From: Limnanthes douglasii subsp. nivea
Taxonomy: Eukaryota; Streptophyta; Magnoliopsida; Brassicales; Limnanthaceae
Direction of reading: 5' to 3'
Length of the DNA stretch: 64,000 bases
Assembly: GCA_036936605.1 (NCBI GenBank)
Contig: JAUPFV010000004.1
Span: 69,402,352 to 69,466,351 of the forward strand
Part shown: in pieces, positions 1 through 11,510 of the stretch
How positions within the stretch are numbered: position 1 is the first letter of the stretch
Layout of the letters: the number at the start of each line of letters is the position of its first letter
Notes under the pieces: generated by a model
Database searches by the model: none
Seen by the model: the letters and a program-made list of their open reading frames with translations, nothing else
Told to the model about the DNA's origin: nothing
Position numbers and translations under genes: made by a program

Positions 1-9
1 GTATTTTTC

Positions 10-249
10 TTATTGCGAGCAGAGAACTCGTGAGAAATAGAAAGACATTTCTTCTTGAAAACTGGCACCACGTCGAATCTTTTTGAGTCTTCGTATCTTT
101 TCCTTGAGAGATTCTTCTAGTTGTGCAGTTTTCCTTTGAGAAGTGTTAAGATTGTCATTATTATGAAAAGGATTAATAACACGGTCATGTTTTATTTTTT
201 CGCAGATAAAGTTGTTGAGAGTATCATCAAAATCAACATCTTGGAGACA
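10..249 (-). pseudogene. Decayed minus-strand coding-like segment (unit A)
   Basis: An 80-codon open stretch on the minus strand that lacks a start codon. It is bounded upstream by two adjacent stops near 250-255 and ends at a TAA at 10-12. The translation has ordinary protein character, with a charged, coiled-coil-like run (QLEESLKEKIRRLKKIRRG). Frameshifted extensions continue on both sides: upstream to about 450, and downstream across the unit junction to about 7250 of the preceding unit. I do not recognise the family. The mixture of frames and stops suggests a gene in decay. Confidence 0.35.
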
Positions 250-449
250 TTATTATGCATTATGGTCACGTTTATTTTTCCGACAAACAATCTTGTTAGG
301 AGAAGCATCATAAATACTTGTTTATGTTTTCTTAGAACATTCAATCTGAAACCGAATTCGTTTTTGTTACACATTCGTTGAAGAAGAATACCTTGAACAT
401 ATTAAGTAGTAGTTTCTTCTCCGGCTGTAGTAGGAGTAATATTTCCATC

Positions 450-2520
450 ATAAGTTATGGTCAGTTATCGAACAGATTAAACCAAGTAACGAGAAATTTT
501 GTACCATAAAATGGAGGGATTTGTAAGATACCAAACCGAGTAAGAAGCAAATAATATGTTTAGGTTTGATAGATGATTTATGTCAAAACCTTCATAAATA
601 TTTCTAAACAACTTCTAATAACTAGTAGAATATACAAAAGAGTGAAATACAAAAGAGAAACGTGAGTAAGCATGCAACAAAAAAAGAAGTTAAAATGTAA
701 TTAGAAAATCTTATATTATGTGTGTTCATCCAGCTTCATTCGATTTGACCATACTCTTGTTCAGTTAAATATTATGTTTTCTCGGTTACAAAAATTAAGG
801 TGGTTTTCCAATGGTGGTTTTCCGACGAATGGGTTTTTCGAGTTTCTAAATATTAATATTTGTGAGGAAATTTAGAAACTATATAGATATTCTCGGAATT
901 TTTGAGCTAAGCATTATACGATGAGTATTGTGCAGTATCCATTAGTAGTTAGATGGGTAGGAAATATGCAAACATTTAACAAATCTTGGATGAATCTAGA
1001 AAGAGGTAATCAAAGACCCAATGATATACGGAAATAAAGAAACAGGCTTCTTCTTTTCTGTTTTGATAGATTAATTCATCAGTTTAGAAACACGAGTAAT
1101 ATATCATCAGGAAACCCTTATTCATTTTCAACGAGTTGATGTTCGTCTTCAGTCATATTCTTCAAGGTTCTAAATAATTTACCAAAAAGTTAGTTTATAA
1201 ATTATTTTTCCAAAATCTACACGAGAAGGTTTGTTCATTACTTGTTTGGAAGGTCTTTTTCTTTTAAGAACCATTTATGGATAAAAAGAAGAAACTTTAT
1301 CGGTAGGGTTTTCAAACTGATTAAGTCTCTATTTTTTTTAACAAAAGATCATGAAAACAAAATTTTAGGCCCAACAAGGGGTTCATGAGAAGAGGAATTA
1401 ATGTTAATACTACAGTTCAAATGGTGAAGTGTGAAGTAAGAATTTCTATTACGAAATAAGGGATTTACCAACAAATCAATAATATTTATTATATTATAAC
1501 CATATTTTATTAGAAATCAGAACATGCATGAAAAAGATAAAGAGAGGAATCGATGTAGAAAATACCTATCGAAAGGATTCGAATACGAAGATGGATTTTT
1601 CGATATAATTATGGATTTACTTGCATAAAATCTGAGTCGTTTGATAAAAGTAGGATCAATGGTAAAATAGAGTTCATATATTTAAAAATAATAAAACGAT
1701 TTAATTTTCTAAATAGTGAAATGATTTTTAAATGCTTCTGAATTCATAAGTGGTTAATATTATAATTAATTACACATATAAGTGATTTAGTAAAATTTTG
1801 TGAATGCCATAACTTTTAAATAAAATTAACTCTTAATGTTACCTTCTTTACTTATTTAGTAGTGTTTAAAAATTGTTTTAGAAAATTAAATCATGGACTA
1901 GAGGAGTCGTTATAATCTTATATTCTATAGATGGTATATATTTTTTATAATGACGATGTAAATATATAGCTAAAATAACAAAAATATAACATGCATTTCA
2001 TAAGAGAAAAACGAAAAACGAAAGACAGGGTCGAATATATACGAGATGATGATCACAAAAATACAAGATGCGGGTTGCGAAATAAAACACAAGTCCAAAT
2101 TCATAGGGTGAAGAGAGAGTGAGCTAAAATGGAAAAAGAGAAGTGGAAAAGTATGATTAGGATTGTATGACAAAAATATTTTTGTACCAAAAATTCTGAA
2201 GAATGGATAACAAAAACAAAAAAGACAACTAAGAAGAAGGAGAATGATTAGGAGGAAATTATCGTTAAAACTATATTGTGGATATATTTGTAATTTTAAG
2301 AATGTATGATATTTAAATAACAATATAAAATTTTATGAGATTTCGTTAGAAATTATTCAGTTGGAAAATGGAATTAAAAATCATTAGCTATTGATATTTC
2401 TGTTTAAACAATAATCCTATTAAATATAAAAAAAATGGAAAACAATTCTCAACCCAATATTAAAGCATTCAAAATAAATTTTAATGATTTTTAGAGTAAC
2501 ATTAAAATATGAAACTGTTT
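450..2520. other. AT-rich unit DNA without a recognisable gene
   Basis: About 2 kb of AT-rich sequence, repeated nearly unchanged in C-F and deleted from B. Open frames here (for example 1970-2323 on the minus strand) are short, rich in F/L/I/S and lack family signatures. I see no gene, tRNA or clear transposon end. Confidence 0.5.
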
Positions 2521-3950
2521 TTTTTATTTTGACTTGGTTTTATATTTGTGTCCAATACATTATTCAGAGTTCCTAAAAATTGACATCCAATTTTTAAATA
2601 AGGTGTCATAAATAACTTCCTGCCAATTTTTAAATAAGGTGTCATCATGTTCACCAAAGGGATCCAATTTTCTGTTATTACGACTTTATAGATACTTAAT
2701 TCAACTCATGGTGAATATAGCCCTATTCTTTGATGGTATCAGACTTTATGTGGCTTCCCAATTGCTTTTAATACATCAACAATTGCTTACCCATTGTACA
2801 TATATTCAAGTAAGTTTGCTAGAGAAATCCGCATGAGTTATGGAAGATTCATACTTAAGGTTAAAGTGAGGGTTTCATTTTAAATCTTCATATGCGGAAA
2901 TGCTTAGGGTCGCAAAGGGAAGGATTACAATCACATATGGACCCACATTTCATTAGAACTTGTGGACTTATCATAATTTGGCTATTAACGAATGTTTTGA
3001 GTTGGACTAAAATCTTGTCATGTCTTGTGTTGTATAGCAAATTGACATGTTGCCTCCTTTCTTGAAACGAGCATTGATGTCAAGTGATTCTTTTAGTTTT
3101 CCAATAGTCGCTTCTGCATAGGTTTGGGTATTTGAAATAGATTATTGGTTTTTATTTTTTTGTAAATAAAGGTTTATTGAAAACGTTATATGGGCCTAAG
3201 ATTGAGTATTTGATGAGTAAAATACTGTGATTTTGTGACAAAACTAGCATTTAATAAGAAGCTGTGATTTTGTGATAAAACTTACATTTTGTGGTTAATT
3301 GATCAGAAACTTAATTTGACAGAGGAGGAAAGTCCTCAACATTCAATAAATCCGAAGTGTTTTCGGAAATAATTTTGGATCTCGTGAAGATAATTTGAAA
3401 GGAGGGTGACGGGCGGGTTTTCCTTTGTCGTGGGAGCTCGTCTCCTGCATTCTTAATAATGTGAATAAAGAAATGGTGGTGGTCGGCGCAAAAAAAATTA
3501 AGAAAAAAATAAAGACTTCCATTCGGTTAGGTGTTCTACCGAATTAGTAGCTTTTCAAAGATATATTTTTTTCCAAAACATATTATTCATAACATGTCAC
3601 AAAAGCATTTATCTTTTTAAATATTTTAAACATTTAAAAACTATATTAATAGATTAGATGTTTTAAAGAAAATGCCTCAAAACAAATTGATATAATATTT
3701 AAAAAATGGTTGAAACCTCCTAAAAAACTATCTAATTTAAAAAGTCAATGAATTTGTAATATATATATATATATGAACCGAACAAAATCCAAAATTAAAA
3801 ACAAAATTTTCAAACTTGAACTATTTATAAAAAACTTTAAAAGAAATATTCTAAAAAAAATCTATCCAATTTGCATTAACAAAATGATCCAACAAATATA
3901 TAGGTTATTTTTTTTGGTTCGATAATAAATGTAATTATACATAAAGAGGA
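2521..3950. other. Non-coding DNA upstream of the RRM-like gene (unit A)
   Basis: This stretch has a short direct repeat around 2587-2645 (CCAATTTTTAAATAAGGTG twice, about 45 bp apart). Units B and F carry the MULE insertion site in the equivalent of about 3690. The empty site in A reads AAATTGATATAATATTT. A weak F-box-like helix can be read near 3420-3540 but is not supported further. No gene is called. Confidence 0.5.
3759..3774. repeat. AT dinucleotide microsatellite, locus 1 (unit A)
   Basis: A run of 16 bp. The same locus is about 22 bp in C (26628-26649), 50 bp in D (34158-34207), 22 bp in E (41692-41713) and 14 bp in F (61937-61950). It falls in the part deleted from B. Confidence 0.9.
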
Positions 3951-4051
3951 CGTTAATCAAGACATTTGTAAAAGGTAGTTGATTTACATATATGTGCACA
4001 AAACAACTTGGTGTCTTTTGGAAAACATCACACCCTTACAATTGGTGCGTA

Positions 4052-4070
4052 AAACCCTAATGTATATATA
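4052..4070 (+). promoter_or_regulatory. Telo-box and TATA promoter of the RRM-like gene, unit A
   Basis: AAACCCTAA (4052-4060) is followed at once by TATATATA (4063-4070). A start site about 25-30 bp downstream would leave a leader of about 55 nt before ATG 4150. Telo-boxes just upstream of the start are common in plant housekeeping and translation-related promoters (established). The promoter lies inside the longer open frame that begins at 3979, which argues against ATG 3979 as the true start. Confidence 0.6.
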
Positions 4071-4149
4071 CCGTTGGAGAGCACACATTTTGCATATCCA
4101 AGTAAAAAGAAAAGTGTTTCTCATCAGTGCATTTGTCAATTACATCCAA

Positions 4150-5303
4150 ATGAATTCCTCTGTAACAATTTGTTCTGTCCCTTCTCTTTATGAAAAAAAT
4201 TATACTGTTTCAAAAGAATATTTTGAAGTTTTTTATGAAGTGGACATCATCCTTTTCACTAGATTCGTGTTGTACTTAGGGCGTGACATGGCAGAGTCAA
4301 TCCAGGTGATGGGATTCCTCCTATTTCTGGAACACGAGGATAAGACACGGAACTTGGTGGCTGACTTGTGCGAAGATGACGATGAAACAATCAGCGCCCT
4401 AGCAGAGGAAGTGTCCTTATGTCTTAGATGCATCAAGAGTGAAGAGTGGCCTTTCATTGAAGGGCACGACGAGGGTATGATCCCTATTATTCAAAGTAGA
4501 CTAAGGAACAAAAACCTTGATCTCAAATTCTTTCATTATCACCGAGTGGAGATCGTAGACACGGTTATGAAGAATGTGAACAACATTTGCTTGAGAGCAT
4601 TTGCGGATGTCATTGCCAATATTACACAAAATCATTGTGGCCAAGTCATTAACCCACCTAATATTCACCCATCCTCCCCTGAAAATGAGATGTTTAATGG
4701 CATAAGTATCAGCCAATATGGATATAACCATCCGGACATTATGCAGTCAGAAATATGTGCCCTTCGGGAGAGGGATATTCTGGAGAGTCAAAGGAACAAA
4801 TCACAAGCGGGAGAAACCTTTGAACCTGCAAATGATAGAACAATGTTTCTCACTTTCTCAAAAGGGTATCCTCTTTCACACATACAAGTCAGAGAATTTT
4901 TTACAAGGTCAGTATATTCCACATAATTTTGTAAAGTTCTTTAAAGGCCTGTCAATCAAAACATAATTCGTATAACAAAATTTTGAAAAAAGAAACTGTT
5001 ACTTATTAATGAAGTTAATTTCCAGTAAAAATGCATTTGTAGGTCAGTACATACATATAATCTGTCTCTGTGCTTTGCTCCTTCTGAAACTTTTTATACT
5101 AATGTTTAAAATACTGCTATAACAGGAAATTTGGGGATTGCATAGAAACTATTCATATGCAAAGAGTAGACGTACGTGAGCAGTCGCTGTATGCACGTGT
5201 TGTGCTCCGAACTGCTCCAATGCTCCAAGCAGTGCTTGGCGGAGTCGCCAAGGCCAAGTTCACTATTAATGGCAAGCATGTTCGGGCTCGCAAATATGTC
5301 TAA
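4150..5303 (+). CDS. RRM-like plant protein, unit A (two exons)
   Basis: Exons are 4150-4907 and 5126-5303. The intron is GTCAGT...CAG, phase 2, and the product is 311 residues. Residues 35-63 (FTRFVLYLGRD..., then a hydrophobic FLLFLE helix) and about 80-160 form a predicted helical region. Residues 231-311 form an RRM-like fold: TMFLTFSKGY as the RNP2-like strand, REFFTRKFGD as the helix, LYARVVL as the RNP1-like strand, and a C-terminal INGKHVRARKYV. This arrangement matches a plant family annotated in Arabidopsis as RNA-binding (RRM/RBD/RNP motifs) family proteins (recognition from memory, not searched). Its RNA target is unknown. The start is chosen because the promoter lies just upstream. 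In-frame reading extends back to 3979 but covers the TATA box. Confidence 0.75.
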
Positions 5304-6640
5304 ACCTATCCGATAGTGTTGGAGGATTAATACATCATTCCGCCTTTGGTTCAAAGTGCAACAAATGAGTTTATTTTTTGTCCGTGTTTTAATTTTCTTT
5401 TAGTGTAGGGTTCTTCTTCTTCATTTATAAAAAATAAAATTTTGATGAAGATTTTGGTTTTAAAACAAAGTGTATGAGTATTGGTTGGAGATGGGTATTT
5501 TCTACCGTCCAAATACGTAATATAATAGGTTTTCTTTTTCATAACTTTCTTGGACTCCGTTTCCATATGTAGCATTTGATTTATCTTCAGTTTCAAATTA
5601 TATTTTTTTATATTAAAAATCGGATATGGCCATGAATAGAGCAACGACCATTTCTATGATAAAAGTTTTAATTATATTATTTTTTTATTTAGTCCGTTGT
5701 TAATCAAATAACGTTAGAAATCAAAATGAGCCACTTCAGACACAAAACACAATAAAAAAAATCAAAAATAGAAAAAATGGGTAAACAATAATGTCTATCT
5801 CTGCGGATGCTAACTTAAGAAAAAACGTTTCACTTTGATAAAAGAATGTGACAATTATCTTTTCTATAACCCTAGAGATCTAGTTATAGTGGATTAAATG
5901 GATAACATATAATGGTTGTTCGTGTAATGGATCTAATATTGTAAACCTCGTGAATAATGGACTCATTCTCAAAAAAATATTTTATATGATACCAATATCT
6001 TTTGGTCACTATCACCAAATAAACGTTTCGTTCATCTTATTTTGTCAAATACCCTTAAGGCATCCACTTGATGGGAACCCCAATTCGTTTTAGAGAATCT
6101 CATTTTTGTCTAAGTGATACAGCCTTAGAATTATATAAGTTGGATTCTCGTGTGTAGTTATTATATTTAGCAACAAAACAATAGCTTTGGCTAAATATAA
6201 TTGTATGTAACTTAAAATATTATTATAAATTAACATTCTTATTTTTATATAACAAAATAAGAATTGTTTAGCAACCAACTTTTTTTATTTGTCATAATTT
6301 TATTTTAATTTTTCTTATTTATAAATTAAATATTTCTAATTGACCAATTAAAATATTAAAATTCTATTTATAAATTTAATATTTGTAATTAATTAATTAT
6401 AATATTAAATTTAAATAACGAGAGTTCTCTCGCCAAGTAAATTCAAATTATAAGCTAAAATAGATACTCAAACAAATAATATATATATATATATATATAA
6501 TGTTTACAAAAACTAGGCTTTATAAGAACAACTATTAAATTCTATATCTATCAAAATTAATAAATCACATAAAATCTAACACATTTCAACAACCAATTTG
6601 GGGGGTCACTACTATTGAGATTGGTGGCTTTAAAAACAGC
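5304..6640. other. Gene 3' flank and AT-rich spacer (unit A)
   Basis: This is the probable 3' untranslated region followed by about 1.2 kb of AT-rich DNA with many A/T runs. I see no supported gene. It contains AT microsatellite locus 2 at 6479-6499 and the short palindrome GAGAGTTCTCTC near 6420. Confidence 0.5.
6479..6499. repeat. AT dinucleotide microsatellite, locus 2 (unit A)
   Basis: A run of about 21 bp. The same locus is about 11 bp in B (21872-21882), 61 bp in C (29351-29411), 29 bp in D (36914-36942) and 80 bp in E (44424-44503). It is the most length-variable site between otherwise nearly identical units. Confidence 0.9.
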
Positions 6641-6641
6641 G

Positions 6642-6899
6642 TTAATGAATTTTTTTATTCGATTTTTTGAATTGTTTATCTTGTTCACTATCCTTTAATT
6701 GCATAACTTCTCTATTTTTTGACGAAGAAGATATAGTAAATTGAGAATTATTTGACTGAGAAAAAAATCTACCAAGACTAGGAATAACATTACCCGGTTT
6801 TAAACTAATCTTAATATTTGTTGAAACATTCGGATACGAATCAGATAAAGAAGTATCGGGAGCACTTTTGTTTTTGTGATATAAATCAGAAATAAAGTA
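6642..6899 (-). pseudogene. Minus-strand coding-like segment, shortened (unit A)
   Basis: An 86-codon open stretch without a start codon. It is Ser/Asn-rich and then Lys-rich (SLKPGNVIPSLGRFFSQ is a readable part). Unit A has 7 T's at 6650 where B, C, D and E have 8, so the frame ends early here. In B, D and E it stays open for 105 codons. It may be another piece of the same decayed minus-strand gene as 10-249. The family is not recognised. Confidence 0.3.
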
Positions 6900-7489
6900 C
6901 TAAAGAAAATACGAAATTCACGAGTCGTGAATGAGGAGATAAGAAGATCATATAAAATAAAATCACAAATGATGCAACCTATGTATATAGAAAATGAAAA
7001 AGTAATATTCATATTAATCATGTATAATTTTTAAAAATAACTGCATCAAAATGATTATGTCAAATTAAATAATTATATATAAGTCAATAATAAAATATAC
7101 TACATAGTAATGTATATACATGCACAAATGACAAAGTTACAAGAAATTTATCTTCAAATTCAGGTAACGAAGAGAGAAATATAATAAAGAATAACCGAAA
7201 CCAACCAATAAATTGAGTCATGAATGAGTTTTAGAAAGATTTGCAATGTTCATCAAAAAATTAATTGTTTGCTCGCCAAAAGAGGCGGAATTTAGTTTTC
7301 AACAAAACTTCATCAAAAGTGGAAGGATTTTTCTTGCTAGAAGGAGGGAACTTGTCAAAAGTAGTACGATTTTATTCTTCATAGCATGGATTGCATCATA
7401 AACTGAAGCATTCTTATTGTTAGGTCAAAGTATTCGCCAGAGGTGGTGATATTTTTATTACTAGTAACAACGGTTGTATTAGGGTAGAA
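6900..7489. other. Unit spacer with decayed minus-strand frame
   Basis: Mostly AT-rich. From about 7250 to the unit end, minus-strand reading gives short protein-like pieces in shifting frames (for example FDKFPPSSKKNPSTFDEVL near 7300-7360). These continue across the junction into the next unit's first 250 bp. I call it decayed coding DNA rather than a gene. Confidence 0.35.
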
Positions 7490-8256
7490 GTATTTTTCTT
7501 ATTGGGAGCAGAGAACTCGTGAGAAATAGAAAGACATTTCTTCTTGAAAACTGGCACCACGTCGAATCTTTTTGAGTCTTCGTATCTTTTCCTTGAGAGA
7601 TTCTTCTAGTTGTGCAGTTTTCCTCCTTTCTTGATACGAGCATTGATGTCAAGTGATTCTTTTAGTTTTCCAATAGTCGCTTCTGCATAGGTTTGAGTAT
7701 TTGAAATAGATTATTGGTTTTTATTTTTTTGTAAATAAAGGTTTATTGAAAACGTTATATGGGCCTAAGATTGAGTATTTGATGAGTAAAATACTGTGAT
7801 TTTGTGACAAAACTAGCATTTAATAAGAAGCTGTGATTTTGTGATAAAACTTACATTTTGTGGTTAATTGATCAGAAACTTAATTTGACAGAGGAGGAAA
7901 GTCCTCAACATTCAATAAATCCGAAGTGTTTTCGGAAATAATTTTGGATCTCGTGAAGATAATTTGAAAGGAGGGTGATGGGCGGGTTTTCCTTTGTCGT
8001 GGGAGCTCGTCTCCTGCATTCTTAATAATGTGAATAAGGAAATGGTGGTGGTCGGCGCAAAAAAAATTAAGAAAAAAATAAAGACTTCCATTCGGTTAGG
8101 TGTTCTACCGAATTAGTAGCTTTTCAAAGATATATTTTTTTTCCAAAACATATTATTCATAACATGTCACAAAAGCATTTATCTTTTTAAATATTTTAAA
8201 CATTTAAAAACTATATTAATAGATTAGATGTTTTAAAGAAAATGCCTCAAAACAAA

Positions 8257-8265
8257 TTGATATAA
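8257..8265. repeat. Target site duplication, left copy, of MULE E1
   Basis: TTGATATAA directly precedes the element. The empty site in A, C, D and E has one copy. The right-hand copy has been lost with the right end of E1. A 9-bp duplication is the hallmark of Mutator-superfamily insertion. Confidence 0.9.
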
Positions 8266-8380
8266 GAGAAAAGTACCCCTAAATAGCTTCTCAACTATCA
8301 AATACCAAGATGGTACCTGTTTTTGGACTAGTTTCAAAAACTACCTAGAGCCATAATATGGACAATTATACCCTCTAGGG

Positions 8381-8388
8381 TATAAAAG
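8381..8388 (+). promoter_or_regulatory. TATA box of the left inward promoter, E1
   Basis: TATAAAAG lies 115 bp inside the left end and points toward the protease gene. Transcription would start near 8415. Confidence 0.6.
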
Positions 8389-8414
8389 GGGTTATTTTCT
8401 TGAAACCCACTTTT

Positions 8415-8835
8415 TTTCACCTTCTAATCAGACTTTTAGGTTCCAATTTCCCCCCCCCCCCCACTTTCACATTTCCAAATTTGAGGAGAGAGAAACACGT
8501 TTTACGAGAGCGAAACCAAAAGCCATTTTTGGAAGGTTACGTACCGGCAAACCACGACTGAATCTGTTTCTGTTCCGATTTTGTTGCCCCTTACCGGCGA
8601 ACCACCGGCGACTAGTAAGCAACTTCTCTGTCACTCCTCCGATAGTTCTGACATCCACCGGCGAAAAACCGGCGACAACTAACCAGTTTTTTTCTCTCTG
8701 TTCCTTATATCAGGCACCTACCGGCGCACCAGCACTGTCTCTGTCTCTAGTTCGATATTTGGAACCACAACCGGCGAGCATCCAACTGCGACGAAGTTTC
8801 TGTCAAACCGAACAGTCTCCTTCAAACCAAATTAG
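8415..8835 (+). other. 5' leader exon of the protease gene, E1, with ACCGGCG repeats
   Basis: This untranslated leader ends at a good donor (ATTAG|GTATGTG at 8836). It carries several ACCGGCGA-type repeats between 8540 and 8780, unusually GC-rich for this window. There is a run of 13 C's at 8450-8462, against 7 in E2. The transposase leader at the other end of the element carries the same motif in its own sense direction. Confidence 0.5.
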
Positions 8836-9083
8836 GTATGTGTTCGATTCGTATGCGTTGATGTGTAGGTTTTCGAACCCAATGATAGTTCATGCTATAT
8901 AATGTGTAATACTCCGGTAGAAACGTAAGGTCATTTGTTACTGTTGCTCGACTGGACGACGTTACGTGATAGTTGTATTGGTAGTGAGGATGGTGTTGTT
9001 GTAATCATTGTGAGGCTGATGTTTTAAGCATTGTCAGGCTGATGTTTTAAGCATTGTGAGTTTGCGTAAGGTTGGTCCATGTC

Positions 9084-9248
9084 TAGCAATATGGGCTTTA
9101 TTATCTATCAGTACAACTATCAGGTTTATGAGGCTGATCGTTAACGTGTTAGATCTTGTGTAACAGCTATAGGGATGTTGTTCCAAATGTTGTGAGTGTA
9201 TGCAGGTATCGTCATACATCTAGCAATGTATATTGTATTATATATCAG
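9084..9248 (+). repeat. 22-bp phased TANCAR sites in the protease leader intron, E1
   Basis: This lies in the leader intron 8836-9404 (acceptor GTTGACAG, 6 bp before ATG 9411). TAGCAA 9084 and TATCAG 9106 form one pair, and TAGCAA 9221 and TATCAG 9243 form another. Each pair is spaced exactly 22 bp. An extra TATCAG sits at 9118. Confidence 0.75.
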
Positions 9249-9966
9249 GGTCTGATAGTAGTTTACATGTAAGACAGCACGTCTAGGGGATAAGTATAAG
9301 TTTCAGGTCACTTATACGAATCTTCATAATGCAGTGGTTGCTTAGTATTATTGTTTTAGTTACCATGTGAATTACTAACTAGCTTATTATGTGAACGTTG
9401 ACAGGTTAAAATGACAGGAGTATTCTACCGCTCGGGATTGGTTGGCATAATCAACGTCCTGAGACGAGATATAATCAAAGCTGAACACATCGAGGCTGCT
9501 CGCGGAACCCCTTTCTACACCTTCCTCAAAACCTCGTACGACCTGAGGAACGAAACTCTGAAGCTTAAAAAGTTCCACCACTTGATCGAGGCGATCTGTG
9601 GTTTATACGACGTCAGATGGAAGGCTTTCAAGATTGGACAAAAGCGTGTAAGGCTGACCAAGAAAGACGTTCAGGCGATCTTTGGCCTGAGACACGGTAA
9701 CGAAGAGATGCAGATGAGCAAATCAGGTGGATTTATCGCTAGGTACGCCGAGGGAGCAGAGTTAGATTCGACTTTGATGAAGAAATAATTTTTGAGTCCA
9801 AGGACGAGGAGAAGCGGGCCAACGAACGACAAATCAGTGTCAAACGCGTTAATAAAGGTAAATAGAGTATGTTTGAATGTAGTTGTTTTGTAGTTCGTAC
9901 TGCAGGCTGTGCTGGTTGATGAAATCCAGGGACATTTTCACATCACTATAAATAGATTGATATAAA

Positions 9967-10271
9967 TAGCAAGCTATGAACACTAACATATCAGAGATAG
10001 TGTAACATTAAAAGAACTGTCCATGTAGACCTAATTTATAAGATGTAAACATGGATAGCAAGTTGGAATGGACTAAATATCAGACGGTACCAGCATAGAT
10101 AGCAATGTAGCCAGCGATAGATATCAGAGTATGTAACAAATGTAAGTAATGTTATATACGAAACAGAAAACAAAGCCTGATGTATGCAGATCTGTAAAGT
10201 ATCGGCCTTGAATAGATTGGATATCAGAGGGTAGCAGCATAGATAGCAATGTAAACGTGTATAGATATCAG
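9967..10271 (+). repeat. 22-bp phased site array in protease intron 1, E1
   Basis: Intron 9858-10388. Sites start at 9967-9989 (TAGCAA, TATCAG), at 10056-10078-10100-10122 and at 10200-10222-10244-10266, every step being 22 bp. The segment is also a diverged copy of the 278-bp repeat found at 15801-16870, including the AAACAGAAAA and GATATCAGAG landmarks. Confidence 0.8.
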
Positions 10272-10899
10272 AGTATGTTTACAAACAACTATGGTATATA
10301 TGCAATCATATATCTAATGTCTTATTAGTTGTGGATGCCTTTAATTGTTCTTTCTGTATTGTTGTTATGATTTTGGATGTTTTTGTAGGAAGCAATCGAG
10401 AAAGCAGTTAGAGAAGGAGGGGAGGATGAAGCGAGCGATGTGGCTAGGCTACTGATACTTTTCATATGCTCGACACTTTTCTTTTCAGTGTCGGGCGATG
10501 TAATCGGGTGGATAGCAATCTTCTACGTGGAGAATCTTGACAAGATAAACGACTATGACTGGTCTGGAGCAATCTTGGATAAGCTTCACAAATCGCTGGA
10601 CAAATGTATTAAGGCCGGGCATCCTTCAAGAGTTATCGGATGCGTTGCTTTTCTTTTTGTAAGTATAGCTAGTTATGATCAGCCTGTCTGTTAGGAAAAT
10701 GTTTATTTTAATAGTTAGTTATGTTCTGTGCAGCCGTTTCTTATGAAGCATATTTCTATAAACGTCGACATACCAAGGCCTTATATAATACCTAGATGTT
10801 ACAAGTGGTGGGGGCTAGAGGGCAAGGAGTCGACATTCGAAATGATCCAGATGGTCGGTGAGCTCAGGGACGATGAGGTATGTTGTGGTATAGTAGATA

Positions 10900-10927
10900 T
10901 ATCGTAGTAGTATAATACATATATCAG
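10900..10927 (+). repeat. 22-bp site pair in protease intron 3, E1
   Basis: TATCGT 10900 and TATCAG 10922, 22 bp apart, lie in the short intron 10878-10978. Confidence 0.6.
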
Positions 10928-11482
10928 TGATGATTATAATATTTTGCTGCTAAATGAACATTATACTGTATCTCCTAGGTTGTCTGCGGGGAGTTGGTGT
11001 TTACAGCATCGGAATGTTTTGTTTATGGAGTAAATGATTCGCGGATAAGGTGGGAAGGGGCTGGTGAACCAAGCGAAGAGAGGAGTAGGAAAAGAAAGAA
11101 ATCTATTGCGAACAGAAGTTCAATAAGGAAGGAAGATGACGGAGCTGGTAGTAAGAAGATAAGACGTTCAATGATTGAGGTTGAAGATGATGTTACGGTG
11201 GGGGAGTTCATTGTGGAGAGGAAGGCAAGAGTTGGTAAAAACAAAGGGGAGAGGTTGAAGAACCGGAAAAAACGTAGGTCTAGTATGATTCCTAGTTTTG
11301 GAGTGCTGTCGCAGTCGGTACTGCGCGACAGCAAAAAATTGAAAAAAAGGAGCCGGTTGCGGCGGTTGAAAGTTGAGAACAAGAGGCTTAAAACATGCCT
11401 TGATGAAAGAAACGAAGAGGTTAGTGCTAGCATGCTCTCTAAGTACTACTAACATCTGTATGGTTGTTAAAATGAAGTTGTC

Positions 11483-11510
11483 TATCAATAAAGTATTCTG
11501 TAACTATCAG
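11483..11510 (+). repeat. 22-bp site pair in protease intron 4, E1
   Basis: TATCAA 11483 and TATCAG 11505 lie in the intron 11420-11553. Confidence 0.6.

Larger units (their letters stand above)
1..7489 (+). repeat. Tandem unit A of the ~7.5 kb array
   Basis: This is the first head-to-tail unit, starting in mid-unit at the window edge. The sequence at position 1 reappears at 7490, 22874, 30403, 37935 and 45493. It contains decayed minus-strand coding-like segments near both ends and one intact RRM-like gene at 4150-5303. It carries markers shared with B and with the right half of F, such as CAACTTGG in the gene leader and CATGTCAC near 3595. Those bases differ in C-E. Confidence 0.95.

Noticed and set aside
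1970..2323. 117-codon minus-strand frame kept in all full units
   Set aside because: Its composition is F/L/S-rich as expected of AT-rich DNA, and it is conserved only because the units are recent duplicates.
2734..2743. TGGTATCAGA, resembling an LTR-retrotransposon primer binding site
   Set aside because: There are no long terminal repeats, polypurine tract or gag/pol reading frames nearby.
2639..2836. 65-codon plus-strand frame
   Set aside because: No family resemblance or promoter. It starts inside a short direct repeat.
3410..3540. A short frame reading LSWELVSCILNNVNKE, like the first helix of an F-box
   Set aside because: It is only one helix, with no start codon and no downstream F-box-associated repeats. 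Chance is likely.
3979..4149. N-terminal 57 codons of the longer frame of the RRM-like gene
   Set aside because: This part overlaps the telo-box and TATA box and has a promoter-like composition. ATG 4150 is a better start.
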